A stretch of DNA of 64,000 nt, from positions 682,001 through 746,000 of the forward strand of contig NZ_JBFONT020000002.1 of NCBI RefSeq assembly GCF_040779325.2, read 5' to 3'. Below are positions 24,317 through 32,652 of the stretch, piece after piece. Position numbers and translations under genes: made by a program. The notes under the pieces are model-generated. The model was not told where the DNA came from. It saw nothing but the letters and a program-made list of their open reading frames with translations, and did not search any database. Positions within the stretch are counted from its first letter, which is position 1, and each line of letters starts with the position of its first letter. The stretch comes from Aestuariibius violaceus (GTDB lineage: Bacteria > Pseudomonadota > Alphaproteobacteria > Rhodobacterales > Rhodobacteraceae).

Positions 24317-25621
24317 CTAGAGATAGCGGTTCACCAGATTTTCCAAGGCCTCCTGCCGCCCGGAATGGGGCTGCGGGTTGATGTTGTCGCGCAGGACGCA
24401 GTCCGCGATCGTCTCGAGTGTCCCTTGCGCCAGAAGCGCCGGCGCATCGCCCGCCTCCCAAGCCGCGTAGCGGGCCTGTCGCGCCTCTTCCAGCATGCCA
24501 TCCTCAAGCATCCGCGCCGCGGCTTTCAGGCCCGCCGCGCAGACATCCATCCCGCCCACATGGGCCAGGATCAGATCCTGCGGGTCGAGCGACTGGCGCC
24601 GCAGCTTGGCGTCGAAATTCGTGCCGCCGGTGGTGAACCCGCCCGCCTTCAGCACCTCGTAATAGGCCAGCATCACTTCTGGCACGTTGTTCGGGAACTG
24701 GTCGGTATCCCAACCAGATTGGTAGTCGTTTCGATTCATGTCGATAGACCCAAGAATGCCTAACGACGCGGCGAGGGCGAGCTCGTGTTCGAACGAGTGC
24801 CCGGCGAGGATCGCATGGCCCTGTTCGATGTTGACCTTCACCTCCCCCTCTAACCCGAAATCCTTAAGAAACCCGTAAACCGTGGCGACATCGTAGTCGT
24901 ATTGGTGCTTGGTCGGCTCCTGCGGCTTCGGTTCGATCAGGATCGTGCCGTCAAAGCCGATCTTTTTTGCGTAGTCGACGACCATGGTGAGGAACCGCCC
25001 GGCCTGCTGGCGTTCGCGCTTGAGGTCGGTGTTGAGCAGCGTCTCGTAGCCTTCACGCCCGCCCCACAGGACGTAGTTCTCACCACCCAGTTGCTGGGTC
25101 GCATCGAGGCATGTTTTCACCGTCGCGGCAGCGAAGGCGAAGACGTCCGGATCCGGGTTCGTCGCGGCGCCCGCCATGTAGCGGCGGTGGGAAAAGAGGT
25201 TGGCGGTGCCCCAGAGGAGTTTGGTTCCGGTCGCCTCCATCTTGCCTTGCAGGTAATCCGTCATCTCTTTGAGGCGATTGGTGTTTTCGGCGAAGGTGTC
25301 GCCCTCCGGGCGGATGTCGGCGTCGTGGAAACAGAAGTAGGGCTGGCCGAGGATGCGGAACATCTCGAAGGCGGCGTTGGCCTTCATTTTGGCATGGTCC
25401 ATTGTGGGGCCGAACCAGGGGCGCAGGAAGGTCTGGCCGCCGAAGGGATCGCCGCCATCGGAGGCGAAGGAGTGCCAGTAGGCGACGGAGAAGCGCAGGT
25501 GATCCTCAAGGCGCTTACCGAGGATCGTCTCGTCGGGGTCGTAATGGCGGAAGGCGAAGTCGTTGTCGCCGTCGGGGCCCTCGTAGGCGATCTTGGGGAT
25601 GCCGGCGAAATAGTCGGTCAT
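24317..25621 (-). CDS. xylA: Xylose isomerase
   Basis: A 434-residue class II xylose isomerase of usual length. YFCFHDADIRPEG carries the catalytic His99, LIEPKPQEPTKHQYD carries metal ligand Glu230, and NIEQGHAILAGHSFEHEL and SIDMNRNDYQSGWDTDQFP complete the metal-site motifs. It converts xylose to xylulose in the cytoplasm. Its ATG overlaps the xylB stop by four bases, so xylB is read first. Confidence 0.98.
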   Translation of the reverse strand: MTDYFAGIPKIAYEGPDGDNDFAFRHYDPDETILGKRLEDHLRFSVAYWHSFASDGGDPFGGQTFLRPWFGPTMDHAKMKANAAFEMFRILGQPYFCFHDADIRPEGDTFAENTNRLKEMTDYLQGKMEATGTKLLWGTANLFSHRRYMAGAATNPDPDVFAFAAATVKTCLDATQQLGGENYVLWGGREGYETLLNTDLKRERQQAGRFLTMVVDYAKKIGFDGTILIEPKPQEPTKHQYDYDVATVYGFLKDFGLEGEVKVNIEQGHAILAGHSFEHELALAASLGILGSIDMNRNDYQSGWDTDQFPNNVPEVMLAYYEVLKAGGFTTGGTNFDAKLRRQSLDPQDLILAHVGGMDVCAAGLKAAARMLEDGMLEEARQARYAAWEAGDAPALLAQGTLETIADCVLRDNINPQPHSGRQEALENLVNRYL

Positions 25622-27045
25622 GTCAGTCCTTTCAGGGCGGTGTAGGCGGCTTTGTAGCGGGTGTGGGCCTCGGTGAAGGCGTCGGTCAGCGCGGGATCGG
25701 GGTCGATCCGGCGGGCGATTCGCGGGGTGTCGAGGACGCCCGCTTGGCCCGCGCAGAGCATGGCGAGGCGGGCGGCGCCAAAGGCCGCGCCGTTTTCTGT
25801 CTCGGGGACGTCGATGGGGGTATCGAGGGAGGTCGCGATGGCCTGCAGCCAGTAGGTCGAGCGGGCGCCGCCGCCGGTGGCGAGCAGGCGGTCGATCCTG
25901 GTGCCGGTTGCGGCCAGTGCATCGCGGCAGTCGCGCAGGGCGTGGGTGACGCCTTCGACGACGGCGCGGGTGAGGCCCTCCCGGTCGGTCGCGTGGTCGA
26001 GATGGAGGAACTGCGCGCGGATCCGCGCGTCGTTGTGCGGGGTGCGCTCGCCGCCGAGATAGGGAAGAAAGAGAGGTCTTTCAGGGGCTTGCAGGGGCCC
26101 GAGCGCGTCGGTGAGCGCCTTGGGTTCGGCATCCAGCTGGCTTGCGAGCCAGTTGAGGCTGTCGGTCGCCGAGAGGATCACGCCCATCTGGTGCCATGTG
26201 TCGGGGAGCGCATGGCAGAAGGTATGGACGGCGGTTTCAGGCGCCGGGCGGTAGCCATCGGAGGGGGCGAAGAGGACGCCGGACGTGCCGAGAGAGACGA
26301 AGGCCTGGCCGGGTTTGACGATCCCGAGGCCGATGGCGGAGGCGGCGTTGTCGCCGCCGCCCGCGGCGACGGGGAGGCCCTTGGGCAGACCGAAACGGGC
26401 GGCAAGGTCGTCGCGGATTTCGCCCGTCTTTTCAGGGCCTTCGGCGATGGTCGGCATGTGGTCACGGGTGAGGCCCGTGGCGGTGAGCATCGCGTCGGAC
26501 CAGTCGCGGTTCGCCGTGTCGAGCCAGCTGGTGCCGGCGGCGTCGGAAGGGTCGGTCACGGCCTCTCCGGTCAGCCAGAGGCGGAGGTAGTCTTTGGGAA
26601 GGAGGACCTTCCAGAGGTCCGTGAGGCTATCCGGTTCGTGGGTGCGGAGCCAGTTGATCTTGGGGGCTGTGAAGCCGGGAAAGACAATGTTTCCAGTGGC
26701 TTCGTGGGCGTTCTGGGTATCGAGCGCGGCCGCCTCTTTCGAGGCGCGGGTGTCGTTCCAGAGGATCGCCGGACGGATGGCCGTTAAGGATTTGTTAACC
26801 AAGGTGGCGCCGTGCATTTGGCCAGAGAGGCCGATGGCTTTAGCTGAGCTTACGTCTGTCTGCCCTTTCAGCGCCTCCAGAACCTGTTCGGCAGCGGTGA
26901 TCCAGGCGGCGGGATCCTGTTCGGACCAGCCGGGATGAGGGCGCTGGACGTCGAGGGGCGCGGTGGCCTCTGCGACGATGGTCTGGCTGTCGTCGAGGAC
27001 GATGCCCTTGAGGCCGGAGGTGCCGAGGTCGAGGCCGATATACAT
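25618..27045 (-). CDS. xylB: Xylulokinase
   Basis: A 475-residue FGGY-family kinase. DLGTSGLKG at the N-terminus binds phosphate; GLSGQMHGATL, ILWNDTRASKE, GGGDNAASAIGLG (with the catalytic Asp) and the C-terminal ATGGGARSTYWLQAIA are xylulokinase motifs. It phosphorylates xylulose to xylulose 5-phosphate for the pentose phosphate pathway. It is the first gene of the xylB-xylA-nitroreductase unit; the 600-base region upstream separates it from xylG. Confidence 0.97.
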   Translation of the reverse strand: MYIGLDLGTSGLKGIVLDDSQTIVAEATAPLDVQRPHPGWSEQDPAAWITAAEQVLEALKGQTDVSSAKAIGLSGQMHGATLVNKSLTAIRPAILWNDTRASKEAAALDTQNAHEATGNIVFPGFTAPKINWLRTHEPDSLTDLWKVLLPKDYLRLWLTGEAVTDPSDAAGTSWLDTANRDWSDAMLTATGLTRDHMPTIAEGPEKTGEIRDDLAARFGLPKGLPVAAGGGDNAASAIGLGIVKPGQAFVSLGTSGVLFAPSDGYRPAPETAVHTFCHALPDTWHQMGVILSATDSLNWLASQLDAEPKALTDALGPLQAPERPLFLPYLGGERTPHNDARIRAQFLHLDHATDREGLTRAVVEGVTHALRDCRDALAATGTRIDRLLATGGGARSTYWLQAIATSLDTPIDVPETENGAAFGAARLAMLCAGQAGVLDTPRIARRIDPDPALTDAFTEAHTRYKAAYTALKGLT

Positions 27046-27401
27046 CAGAACACTTGCATTGAGGTTAATCGTGGGGCGCTGCGGGCGTTAAGGTTTCCGT
27101 CCGTTAAGGTTAACGTATGGGACGGGGGAGAACAGGGCTAACGGGTGGTTTTTGGGGAAGTTGGCCGTTGTGGGGCGGTGGGGGTTTGGCAGGTCTTTCC
27201 GAAGGGTCATTGAGGCTTCCTTACGTGGTTCGGAACAGCGGGAAGCGCGGTAAGGATGTTCGGATGGATGGGACCAGTGATCAGGGTGTCGCCCTATCAG
27301 GAGGGATGAGCGGTGCTTCTGGGCTGCGGGGTCGAGAGATGGCGGGATGAACCTCGCCCTATGTTTCCGATGAAGCGTTTTCGAAGGGCGTTCAGGGGGA
27401 G

Positions 27402-27422
27402 GTCCCGGATCAAGTCCGGGAC
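27402..27422. repeat. REP-like palindrome (GTCCCGGA type)
   Basis: GTCCCGGA (27402-27409), loop TCAAG, and TCCGGGAC (27415-27422) pair perfectly. The same CCGGATCAxGTCCGG core recurs at 30142-30164. Sequences of this type are scattered through many alphaproteobacterial genomes. Confidence 0.6.
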
Positions 27423-27476
27423 GGCGAGGCTTTGCGGTAAGGGCGTCGCCTGGCCCGGAGCGGTAAGCGGTGCACT

Positions 27477-27501
27477 GAAAACGCTCCAGTGGAGTGTTTT
27501 C
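27477..27501. repeat. Hairpin repeat (GAAAACGCTCC type)
   Basis: GAAAACGCTCC (27477-27487), loop AGT, and GGAGTGTTTTC (27491-27501) pair at 10 of 11 positions plus a G-T. It lies 55 bases from the previous palindrome and is probably also an interspersed repeat. Confidence 0.55.
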
Positions 27502-27652
27502 AACAGCGAACGGGCGGAGCCCCGGAAGGACGACGTATTGGACATCGGCCAGTGGCCGATTTCGGCAGTAAACGCACAACGCGCCGGATGTGACGATGCC
27601 CGGCGGTGCCGCCGGGCAAGAAGGTTGGGCAGCAGGGCGCATTACCGTCCTA

Positions 27653-28405
27653 TCAAGCTGCTTTCTTCGGATTTTTACCCATGATGATCATTGACAGGAT
27701 ATCGTCTTCGGTGACGTCCTCGACCCGTTCAGTCCCCACGAGCGCGCCGTTCTTCATGACGGAGACGCGGTCGCACAGCGCCAGCATCTCGCGCGTGTCG
27801 TGGCTGATCAGGAAGATGCCGAGGCCCTGGTTCTTGAGTTCCTTGATCAGATCCGCGACCATCTCGGTCTCCTGCACGCCGAGGGCGGCGGTGGGTTCGT
27901 CCATGATCAGGATCTTGGCGTTGAAATAGACCGCGCGGGCGATGGCGACGGATTGGCGTTGGCCGCCGGAAAGCGCGCTGACGGGGTCTTTCAGCTTTTT
28001 GAAATTGGGGTTGAGGCGGGCCATGATCTTGGCCGTTTCAGCCTCCATCTGGGCCTCGTCGACGAAGCCGAGGGCCGTCGTCAGCTCGCGCCCGAGGAAG
28101 AGGTTCGAGGCGGCATCGAGATTGTCGGCGAGCGCGAGGGTCTGGTAGATCGTTTCGATGTTGTAGCGGCGGGCGTCGCGGGGCGAGTGGATCTCGGCCT
28201 TCTCGCCGTTAATGAAGATTTCGCCGGAATCCATCTGGTAGGCGCCGGAGAGGATCTTGATGAGCGTGGATTTCCCGGCGCCGTTATGGCCGAGGAGGCC
28301 TACGACTTCGCCCGGGTAGAGATCGATCGAGACGTGATCGACGGCGCGGACGCCCCCGAAGGAGAGGCAGATATCACGGAGATCGACGAGCGGGGTCTGG
28401 GTCAT
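27653..28405 (-). CDS. xylG: Xylose ABC transporter ATPase, single domain
   Basis: A 250-residue ABC ATPase: Walker A GHNGAGKST, signature ALSGGQRQSVAIARA, Walker B ILIMDEPTAAL, and switch His in LISHD. Carbohydrate uptake family 2 ATPases such as E. coli XylG are about 500 residues with two nucleotide-binding halves; this one has a single half and resembles the FrcA type, so it should act as a homodimer. It is downstream of xylF and xylH on the same strand, 367 bases after xylH. Confidence 0.9.
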   Translation of the reverse strand: MTQTPLVDLRDICLSFGGVRAVDHVSIDLYPGEVVGLLGHNGAGKSTLIKILSGAYQMDSGEIFINGEKAEIHSPRDARRYNIETIYQTLALADNLDAASNLFLGRELTTALGFVDEAQMEAETAKIMARLNPNFKKLKDPVSALSGGQRQSVAIARAVYFNAKILIMDEPTAALGVQETEMVADLIKELKNQGLGIFLISHDTREMLALCDRVSVMKNGALVGTERVEDVTEDDILSMIIMGKNPKKAA

Positions 28406-28450
28406 GGGCGAGCCTCAGCAGAGGTGATAGGTGAGCTTACATTGAGTGAA

Positions 28451-28489
28451 TGCGGCATCCGGTCGGCTTTCTGTCGGCTTTTGGTCGGG
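28451..28489 (-). repeat. 11-bp-phased GCCGAC array, second copy
   Basis: On the plus strand the hexamers read TGCGGC (28451), GTCGGC (28462), GTCGGC (28473) and GTCGGG (28484), exactly 11 bp apart. Read on the minus strand they match the array at 12066-12104, including 19 identical bases. Confidence 0.6.
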
Positions 28490-28671
28490 CATGGTTTGCC
28501 GGATGTCTGCCACTCACCGAATATCAGAACCCTGCGAAGTTCATTGATTTCTTTGCGTTTTTTGACAGAACGAGCCAGTGAGCGTCCATGGCTCGATTGC
28601 GTCGACCCATAGGTCGTCGCCGATAAGTCAGTCGGGACGTATAGGCAGCGACCGATGCGTCCAAGTTCGGA

Positions 28672-28749
28672 GGGCAGCGCCCGACCCGAGGGCGGGCGAG
28701 AAGCGCCCGCCCTGGGGGCGGGTCGGGCGCTGCCCGGCGTTCCGCCGGG
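28672..28749. repeat. Large GC-rich interrupted palindrome
   Basis: The outer arms GGGCAGCGCCCGACCC (28672-28687) and its complement (28720-28735) pair over 16 bp. The inner arms GGGCGGGCG (28690-28698) and CGCCCGCCC (28704-28712) pair over 9 bp with loop AGAAG. A further stem CCCGGCG/CGCCGGG (28733-28739 and 28743-28749) overlaps the end. It is probably an interspersed repeat that also forms a very stable mRNA hairpin upstream of xylG. Confidence 0.7.
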
Positions 28750-28772
28750 CGTGAGAACGGGACAGTCGCGCA

Positions 28773-30077
28773 TCATTTCACGCCGGTCCGTCTGCGGTAG
28801 AGGATGTCGACAAAGACGGCGAGGACGAGGACGGAGCCGACGACGATGTTCTGGAGCGGCGCATCGACGCCTACCATGGCCATCCCCGATTGCAGGGATT
28901 GCATGATGAGTGCGCCGAGGATCGCCCCATAGATCGTGCCGATCCCACCGGAAAGCGCCGTGCCTCCGATCACCGCGGCGGCGATGACGCGCAGTTCGTC
29001 CAGCGTGCCGATGTCGTTGGAATGGTTGGCGAGGCGGGCGGAGGCCACGAGCGCCGCCAGCGCGCAGAGGGCGCCCATGATGGCGAAGACCTTGACGGTC
29101 AGAAGGCGGGTGTTGATGCCGGAGAGCTCTGCCGCTTCGGGGTTGCCGCCGGTCGCGAAGATGTAGCGGCCGAGGCGGGTCTTCTGGGCGACGAGGGTCA
29201 TGACGATCGCGACGGCGATGAGCAGCAGGACGGAGATCGGCAAACCGTAGGCTTCGGTATAGCCCTCGGGCACTTCGAGGCCGCGGGCGGCGAAATCGCG
29301 GGCGAGCACGCGTTCTGGCACCTGATAGCTGTTGAGGACCCAGATGAAGCCGAGGATGCCGATTGCCACCAGGCCGCCGACGACGAATTCGGCCCATATT
29401 GGCTTGAGCGGGAAGCCGTGGGTCTTGCGGTTGCGGCGGCTCGTGGCGAGCATCCAGAGCGCGGCCGCGGTGGCGAGGAGGCCGAAGATCCAGCTCCACG
29501 TTTCGCCCAGGGTGCCGGAGATGCCGCCAAATGTGCGGAAGGTTCCGTCCAGCGGGCCGATGGTCTGGCCGTTGGTGAGGTACCAGCCGACATTGCGCCA
29601 GACGAGGAGGCCGCCCAGGGTGACGATGAAGGCCGGGATCGTGAGATAGCCGATCAGCCAGCCCTGGAAGCCACCGATCAGCGCGCCGGTGAAGAGGCCC
29701 ACGGCGATGGCGATCCAGGGGATGGCCGGGTGGCCGAGTTCCAGCCCGAGGGCGGGGAGCCAGGCGGTTTGCGTCATCGCCATCATGGCCGAGCAGGTGG
29801 CCAGCAGCGCGCCGACGGCGAGGTCGATATTGCGGGTGACGATGACGAAGACCATGCCGGTCGCCATGATCGCGACGGAGGCGGTCTGGATCGTCAGGTT
29901 GAAGATGTTGCGCGGCGTCAGGAAGCGCCCGTCGGTCATCACGTTGAAGGTGATGCAGACGACCGCGAAGGCGCCGACCATGCCGAGGAGGCGCAGATCG
30001 ATCTCGAGCGCCTGGACGACGTTGCGCTTGGGCGCGGCGGGCGGGCGGTTCGTGTCGTCGGGGGTGGTGTCGGTCAT
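28773..30077 (-). CDS. xylH: Xylose ABC transporter permease
   Basis: A 434-residue membrane protein of the XylH/RbsC type, close to the usual length for XylH. About ten to twelve hydrophobic segments are seen, among them VAIMATGMVFVIVTRNIDLAVGAL, VIAAAVIGGTALSGGIGTIYGA and the conserved IPAFIVTLGGLLVWRNVGW. It forms the inner-membrane channel for xylose. An in-frame insertion of about 100 residues around position 200-300 relative to RbsC is normal for XylH. Two hairpins separate it from xylF. Confidence 0.93.
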   Translation of the reverse strand: MTDTTPDDTNRPPAAPKRNVVQALEIDLRLLGMVGAFAVVCITFNVMTDGRFLTPRNIFNLTIQTASVAIMATGMVFVIVTRNIDLAVGALLATCSAMMAMTQTAWLPALGLELGHPAIPWIAIAVGLFTGALIGGFQGWLIGYLTIPAFIVTLGGLLVWRNVGWYLTNGQTIGPLDGTFRTFGGISGTLGETWSWIFGLLATAAALWMLATSRRNRKTHGFPLKPIWAEFVVGGLVAIGILGFIWVLNSYQVPERVLARDFAARGLEVPEGYTEAYGLPISVLLLIAVAIVMTLVAQKTRLGRYIFATGGNPEAAELSGINTRLLTVKVFAIMGALCALAALVASARLANHSNDIGTLDELRVIAAAVIGGTALSGGIGTIYGAILGALIMQSLQSGMAMVGVDAPLQNIVVGSVLVLAVFVDILYRRRTGVK

Positions 30078-30112
30078 GGGGTCCGTCCTTCGGCCAGCCG
30101 TCCGGGCCTTGA

Positions 30113-30164
30113 GCCGGGACCTCTTGCCGGGTCCCGGCGGAGGCCCCGGATCAGGTCCGGGGCC
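30113..30164 (-). repeat. Two tandem hairpins between xylF and xylH
   Basis: GCCGGGACC/GGTCCCGGC (30113-30121 and 30130-30138) and GGCCCCGGA/TCCGGGGCC (30142-30150 and 30156-30164, loop TCAGG). They start right after the xylF stop in the direction of transcription. Hairpins after a binding-protein gene commonly protect its mRNA so that more binding protein than permease is made. Confidence 0.65.
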
Positions 30165-30173
30165 GCTGGTTCA

Positions 30174-31202
30174 TCATTCGCAGGGCGACGGGCCGTTTTC
30201 GACGCCCTGGCAGAGCGCCTCTTCGGTGATCCAGCCCGCTTCGGTGACAACGGTGAGGTTGTCGCGGGTGATCGGGACCGGCTCGAGGAACTTGGCGTTC
30301 ATCTCGACCCCGCCAGGGGACGTGTAGCCCTGGGCACCGTCGATCGAGCTTACGGGATCCCCGCCCGCAAGGGCGACGGCGATCTCACCGGCCTCCCGGC
30401 CGAGCTGGCGCGCGTCCTTCCAGACGCTGACCGTCTGGGTGCCGAGCGCGATGCGGTTCAGGGCCGCATAATCGCCGTCCTGGCCCGAGACCGGCACGGC
30501 GCCTTCCATGCCCTGCGCCGTCAGCGCGGCCACGGCGCCGCCTGCGGTGCCGTCGTTGGAGGCCACGACCGCATCGACGTTGTTGTCCTGCGCAGTCAGG
30601 ATCTGTTCCATGTTGCGCTGGGCGTTGGCGGGCAGCCAGCCATCGGTATAGGCCTCGCCCACGATGGTGATGGCGCCTGAGTCAATCGCCTCCTGCAGGA
30701 CCTCCTGCTGGCCGCCGCGGAGGAAGTCCGCGTTCGGATCGGTGGGCGAGCCCTTGATCATGACGTAATTGCCTTCGGGCGCGGCCTCGAGCACGGCGCG
30801 GGCCTGCATGCGGCCAACCTCGACATTGTCGAAGGTGAGATAGAAGGCGCGCGGATCCTCGATCAGGCGGTCATAGGCGATGACCGGAATACCTTCGTCG
30901 GCGGCGGCCTGGACGGCCGGACCGATGGCCTGGGTGTCCTGCGCCAGGATGATCAGCGCGTCGACGCCCTGAGCGATGAGGCTTTCGATATCCGACAGCT
31001 GCTTGGCCGAGGAGGATTGGGCGTCGGCCGAGACGTATTCGGCGCCGGCCGCGTCCAGCGCGGCCTGGATCGCCGCCTCGTCGGTTTTCCAACGCTCTTC
31101 CTGGAAGTTCGACCAGCTGACGCCGACGGTGATGTCCTGGGCGAGGGCTGATGTGGTGAAGCCGACGGCCGCGATGGCCGCCGCGTAGAACGCGTTACGC
31201 AT
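30174..31202 (-). CDS. xylF: Xylose-binding periplasmic protein
   Basis: A 342-residue periplasmic sugar-binding protein with signal MRNAFYAAAIAAVGFTTSALAQ. GVSWSNFQEERWKTDEAAI, LSDIESLIAQGVDALIILAQD and IPVIAYDRLI are XylF features, and VVASNDGTAGGAVAAL is the C-terminal domain contact region. GGGAGGA six bases before ATG 31202 decides the start. It opens the transport operon, divergent from the ROK regulator. Confidence 0.95.
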   Translation of the reverse strand: MRNAFYAAAIAAVGFTTSALAQDITVGVSWSNFQEERWKTDEAAIQAALDAAGAEYVSADAQSSSAKQLSDIESLIAQGVDALIILAQDTQAIGPAVQAAADEGIPVIAYDRLIEDPRAFYLTFDNVEVGRMQARAVLEAAPEGNYVMIKGSPTDPNADFLRGGQQEVLQEAIDSGAITIVGEAYTDGWLPANAQRNMEQILTAQDNNVDAVVASNDGTAGGAVAALTAQGMEGAVPVSGQDGDYAALNRIALGTQTVSVWKDARQLGREAGEIAVALAGGDPVSSIDGAQGYTSPGGVEMNAKFLEPVPITRDNLTVVTEAGWITEEALCQGVENGPSPCE

Positions 31203-31290
31203 ATATGTCCTCCCTGTATCGGCCGACCCGTCCTTGGCTGTCGCGGACCGGCGCAGCGATATTGATCGCCGCAGGGAGAGGATGCGCAAT

Positions 31291-31319
31291 TTAATTCAGT
31301 TGTCAAAATAAAATTGACA
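31291..31319. promoter_or_regulatory. Divergent xylF/xylR promoter-operator
   Basis: TTAATTCAGT (31291-31300) is followed at once by the inverted repeat TGTCAA-N7-TTGACA (31301-31306 and 31314-31319). TTGACA on the plus strand and its mirror on the minus strand are consensus -35 elements facing both ways, so a protein bound here would block both xylF and xylR. Confidence 0.55.
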
Positions 31320-31416
31320 GGAGGCGCGTATCGGTTCCTAAATTAGCTCATGAAGCTGCCGAAAAAGGCAGCAAAGGGAGGATCCGGCCGTTTCTGCGGT
31401 GCGGAATAGTTTACGG

Positions 31417-31426
31417 ACTGAATTAA
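31417..31426. promoter_or_regulatory. Second half-site at the xylR start
   Basis: ACTGAATTAA is the exact reverse complement of TTAATTCAGT at 31291-31300, 126 bases away, and its last A is the first base of the xylR start codon. It could be an auxiliary site for repression by looping or for autoregulation. Confidence 0.45.
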
Positions 31427-32652
31427 TGTACGACGAGTCGGAGCGCTCCGGCTGCGGACCGGAGCCGAGCGGAGCGCGCAGCGGCGCGCAGCCCCTGAAG
31501 CAGCAGGTTTTCGAATACGTGCGCGCAGCCGGTCAGGCCCCGCGGATGGACGTCGCCCGCATGCTGGAGATCTCGCCCGGGTCGGTGACCGCCCTGACCT
31601 CGGACCTGATCGCGCAGGGCTTTCTGGAAGAGGTCGAGGGCACGGCGCGGGAGGCCGGACGCGGGCGCCCCCCCGTCGCGTTGCAGGTGGCCGAGGGCGC
31701 GGGCCTCGTCGTCGGCATGAAGCTGGCCGACAAGATGCATTCGGCGGTTCTGGTCGACATGGCCGGCCGGATCCTGGCCGAGGCTGAGGAGCCATGCGCC
31801 GGGCGGCGCCAGAGTTACGGCGTGACGGTGGACGAGGCCGACAGGCTGCTGACCCGTCTGCTGGACAGCGCGGGACGCGGGCGCGGCGATGTCGCGGCGG
31901 TGGGCGTGGGCCTGCCGGGGATCGTGGATGCCGCGACGGGCTGCGTGCCCTGGTCGCCGATCGTGGCCGAGACCGATGCCGATCTGGGCGGTTGTCTGGC
32001 CGATCACCTGGGGCTGCCGGTGCATCTGGACAACGACGCCAACGTACTGACGCTGGCCGAACTGTGGTTCGGCGCCGGCCGCGCGATGTCCGATTTCGCG
32101 GTCGTGACGATCGAGCACGGGGTGGGCATGGGGCTGGTGCTGGACGGCAAGCTGTACCGCGGCTCCCAAGGGCTGGGGCTGGAGCTGGGGCACACCAAGG
32201 TGCATCTCGACGGCGCGCTCTGCCGCTGCGGGCGGCGGGGCTGCCTGGAGGCCTACATCGCCGATTACGCGCTGGTCCGCGAGGCGGCGACGGCCCTGGG
32301 GGAGGACCGGCCGGGCGGGGCTGCGATGCTCGAGACGCTCTATGCCGAGGCAAAGGCGGGCCACGAGGCGGCGCAGGCGATCTTTCGCCGCGCGGGGCGT
32401 TATCTGGCACTGGGGCTGGCCAATGTCGTGCAGCTGTTCGACCCGGCCAAGATCCTGCTGAGCGGAGAGCGGCTGCGGTATGAATACCTCTATGCGGACG
32501 AAGTGATGGCCGAGATGGCGCGGATGTCCCTGCCCGTCAGCCGCGACCCGGTGCCGGTGGAGATCCACGCCTGGGGCGGCCGGGTCTGGGCGCGCGGCGC
32601 GGCAGCCTTGGCGCTGGATGCCGTGACCGAGGAAAGGCTGGGGCGGGCGTGA
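31426..32652 (+). CDS. xylR: ROK-family regulator of xylose genes
   Basis: A 408-residue ROK repressor. The N-terminal helix-turn-helix (LKQQVFEYVRAAGQAPRMDVARMLEISPGSVTALTSDL) is followed by the sugar-kinase-like ROK domain: VGVGLPGIVDAATG, LDNDANVLTLAELWFG, and the zinc-site region GLGLELGHTKVHLDGALCRCGRRGCLEAYI with the usual His and three Cys. It is divergent from xylF, so control of the xyl genes is likely. ATG 31426 is preferred; GTG 31399 is also open. No strong ribosome site precedes either. Confidence 0.88.
   Translation: MYDESERSGCGPEPSGARSGAQPLKQQVFEYVRAAGQAPRMDVARMLEISPGSVTALTSDLIAQGFLEEVEGTAREAGRGRPPVALQVAEGAGLVVGMKLADKMHSAVLVDMAGRILAEAEEPCAGRRQSYGVTVDEADRLLTRLLDSAGRGRGDVAAVGVGLPGIVDAATGCVPWSPIVAETDADLGGCLADHLGLPVHLDNDANVLTLAELWFGAGRAMSDFAVVTIEHGVGMGLVLDGKLYRGSQGLGLELGHTKVHLDGALCRCGRRGCLEAYIADYALVREAATALGEDRPGGAAMLETLYAEAKAGHEAAQAIFRRAGRYLALGLANVVQLFDPAKILLSGERLRYEYLYADEVMAEMARMSLPVSRDPVPVEIHAWGGRVWARGAAALALDAVTEERLGRA

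Larger units (their letters stand above)
27046..27652. other. 607-base non-coding stretch between xylG and xylB
   Basis: No gene is supported; a minus-strand open frame covers most of it but is Pro/Arg-rich and reads through hairpins. Near xylB there are two direct copies of GTTAAGGTT 16 bases apart (27087 and 27103), which may belong to a promoter. Two interspersed-type palindromes lie at 27402-27422 and 27477-27501. Confidence 0.55.
28406..28772. other. Spacer between xylH and xylG with repeats
   Basis: No gene is visible. The stretch holds the second GCCGAC-type array and a large interrupted palindrome, both listed separately. The long gap inside an otherwise compact transport operon is unusual and suggests that repeat elements have been inserted. 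Confidence 0.55.

Noticed and set aside
27088..27642. Minus-strand open frame between xylG and xylB
   Set aside because: Pro/Arg-rich, runs through two hairpin repeats and has no ribosome site.
28890..30680. Long open plus-strand frame opposite xylH and xylF
   Set aside because: Asp/Gly/Ala-rich reading of the complement of clearly coding genes, with no recognisable domain.
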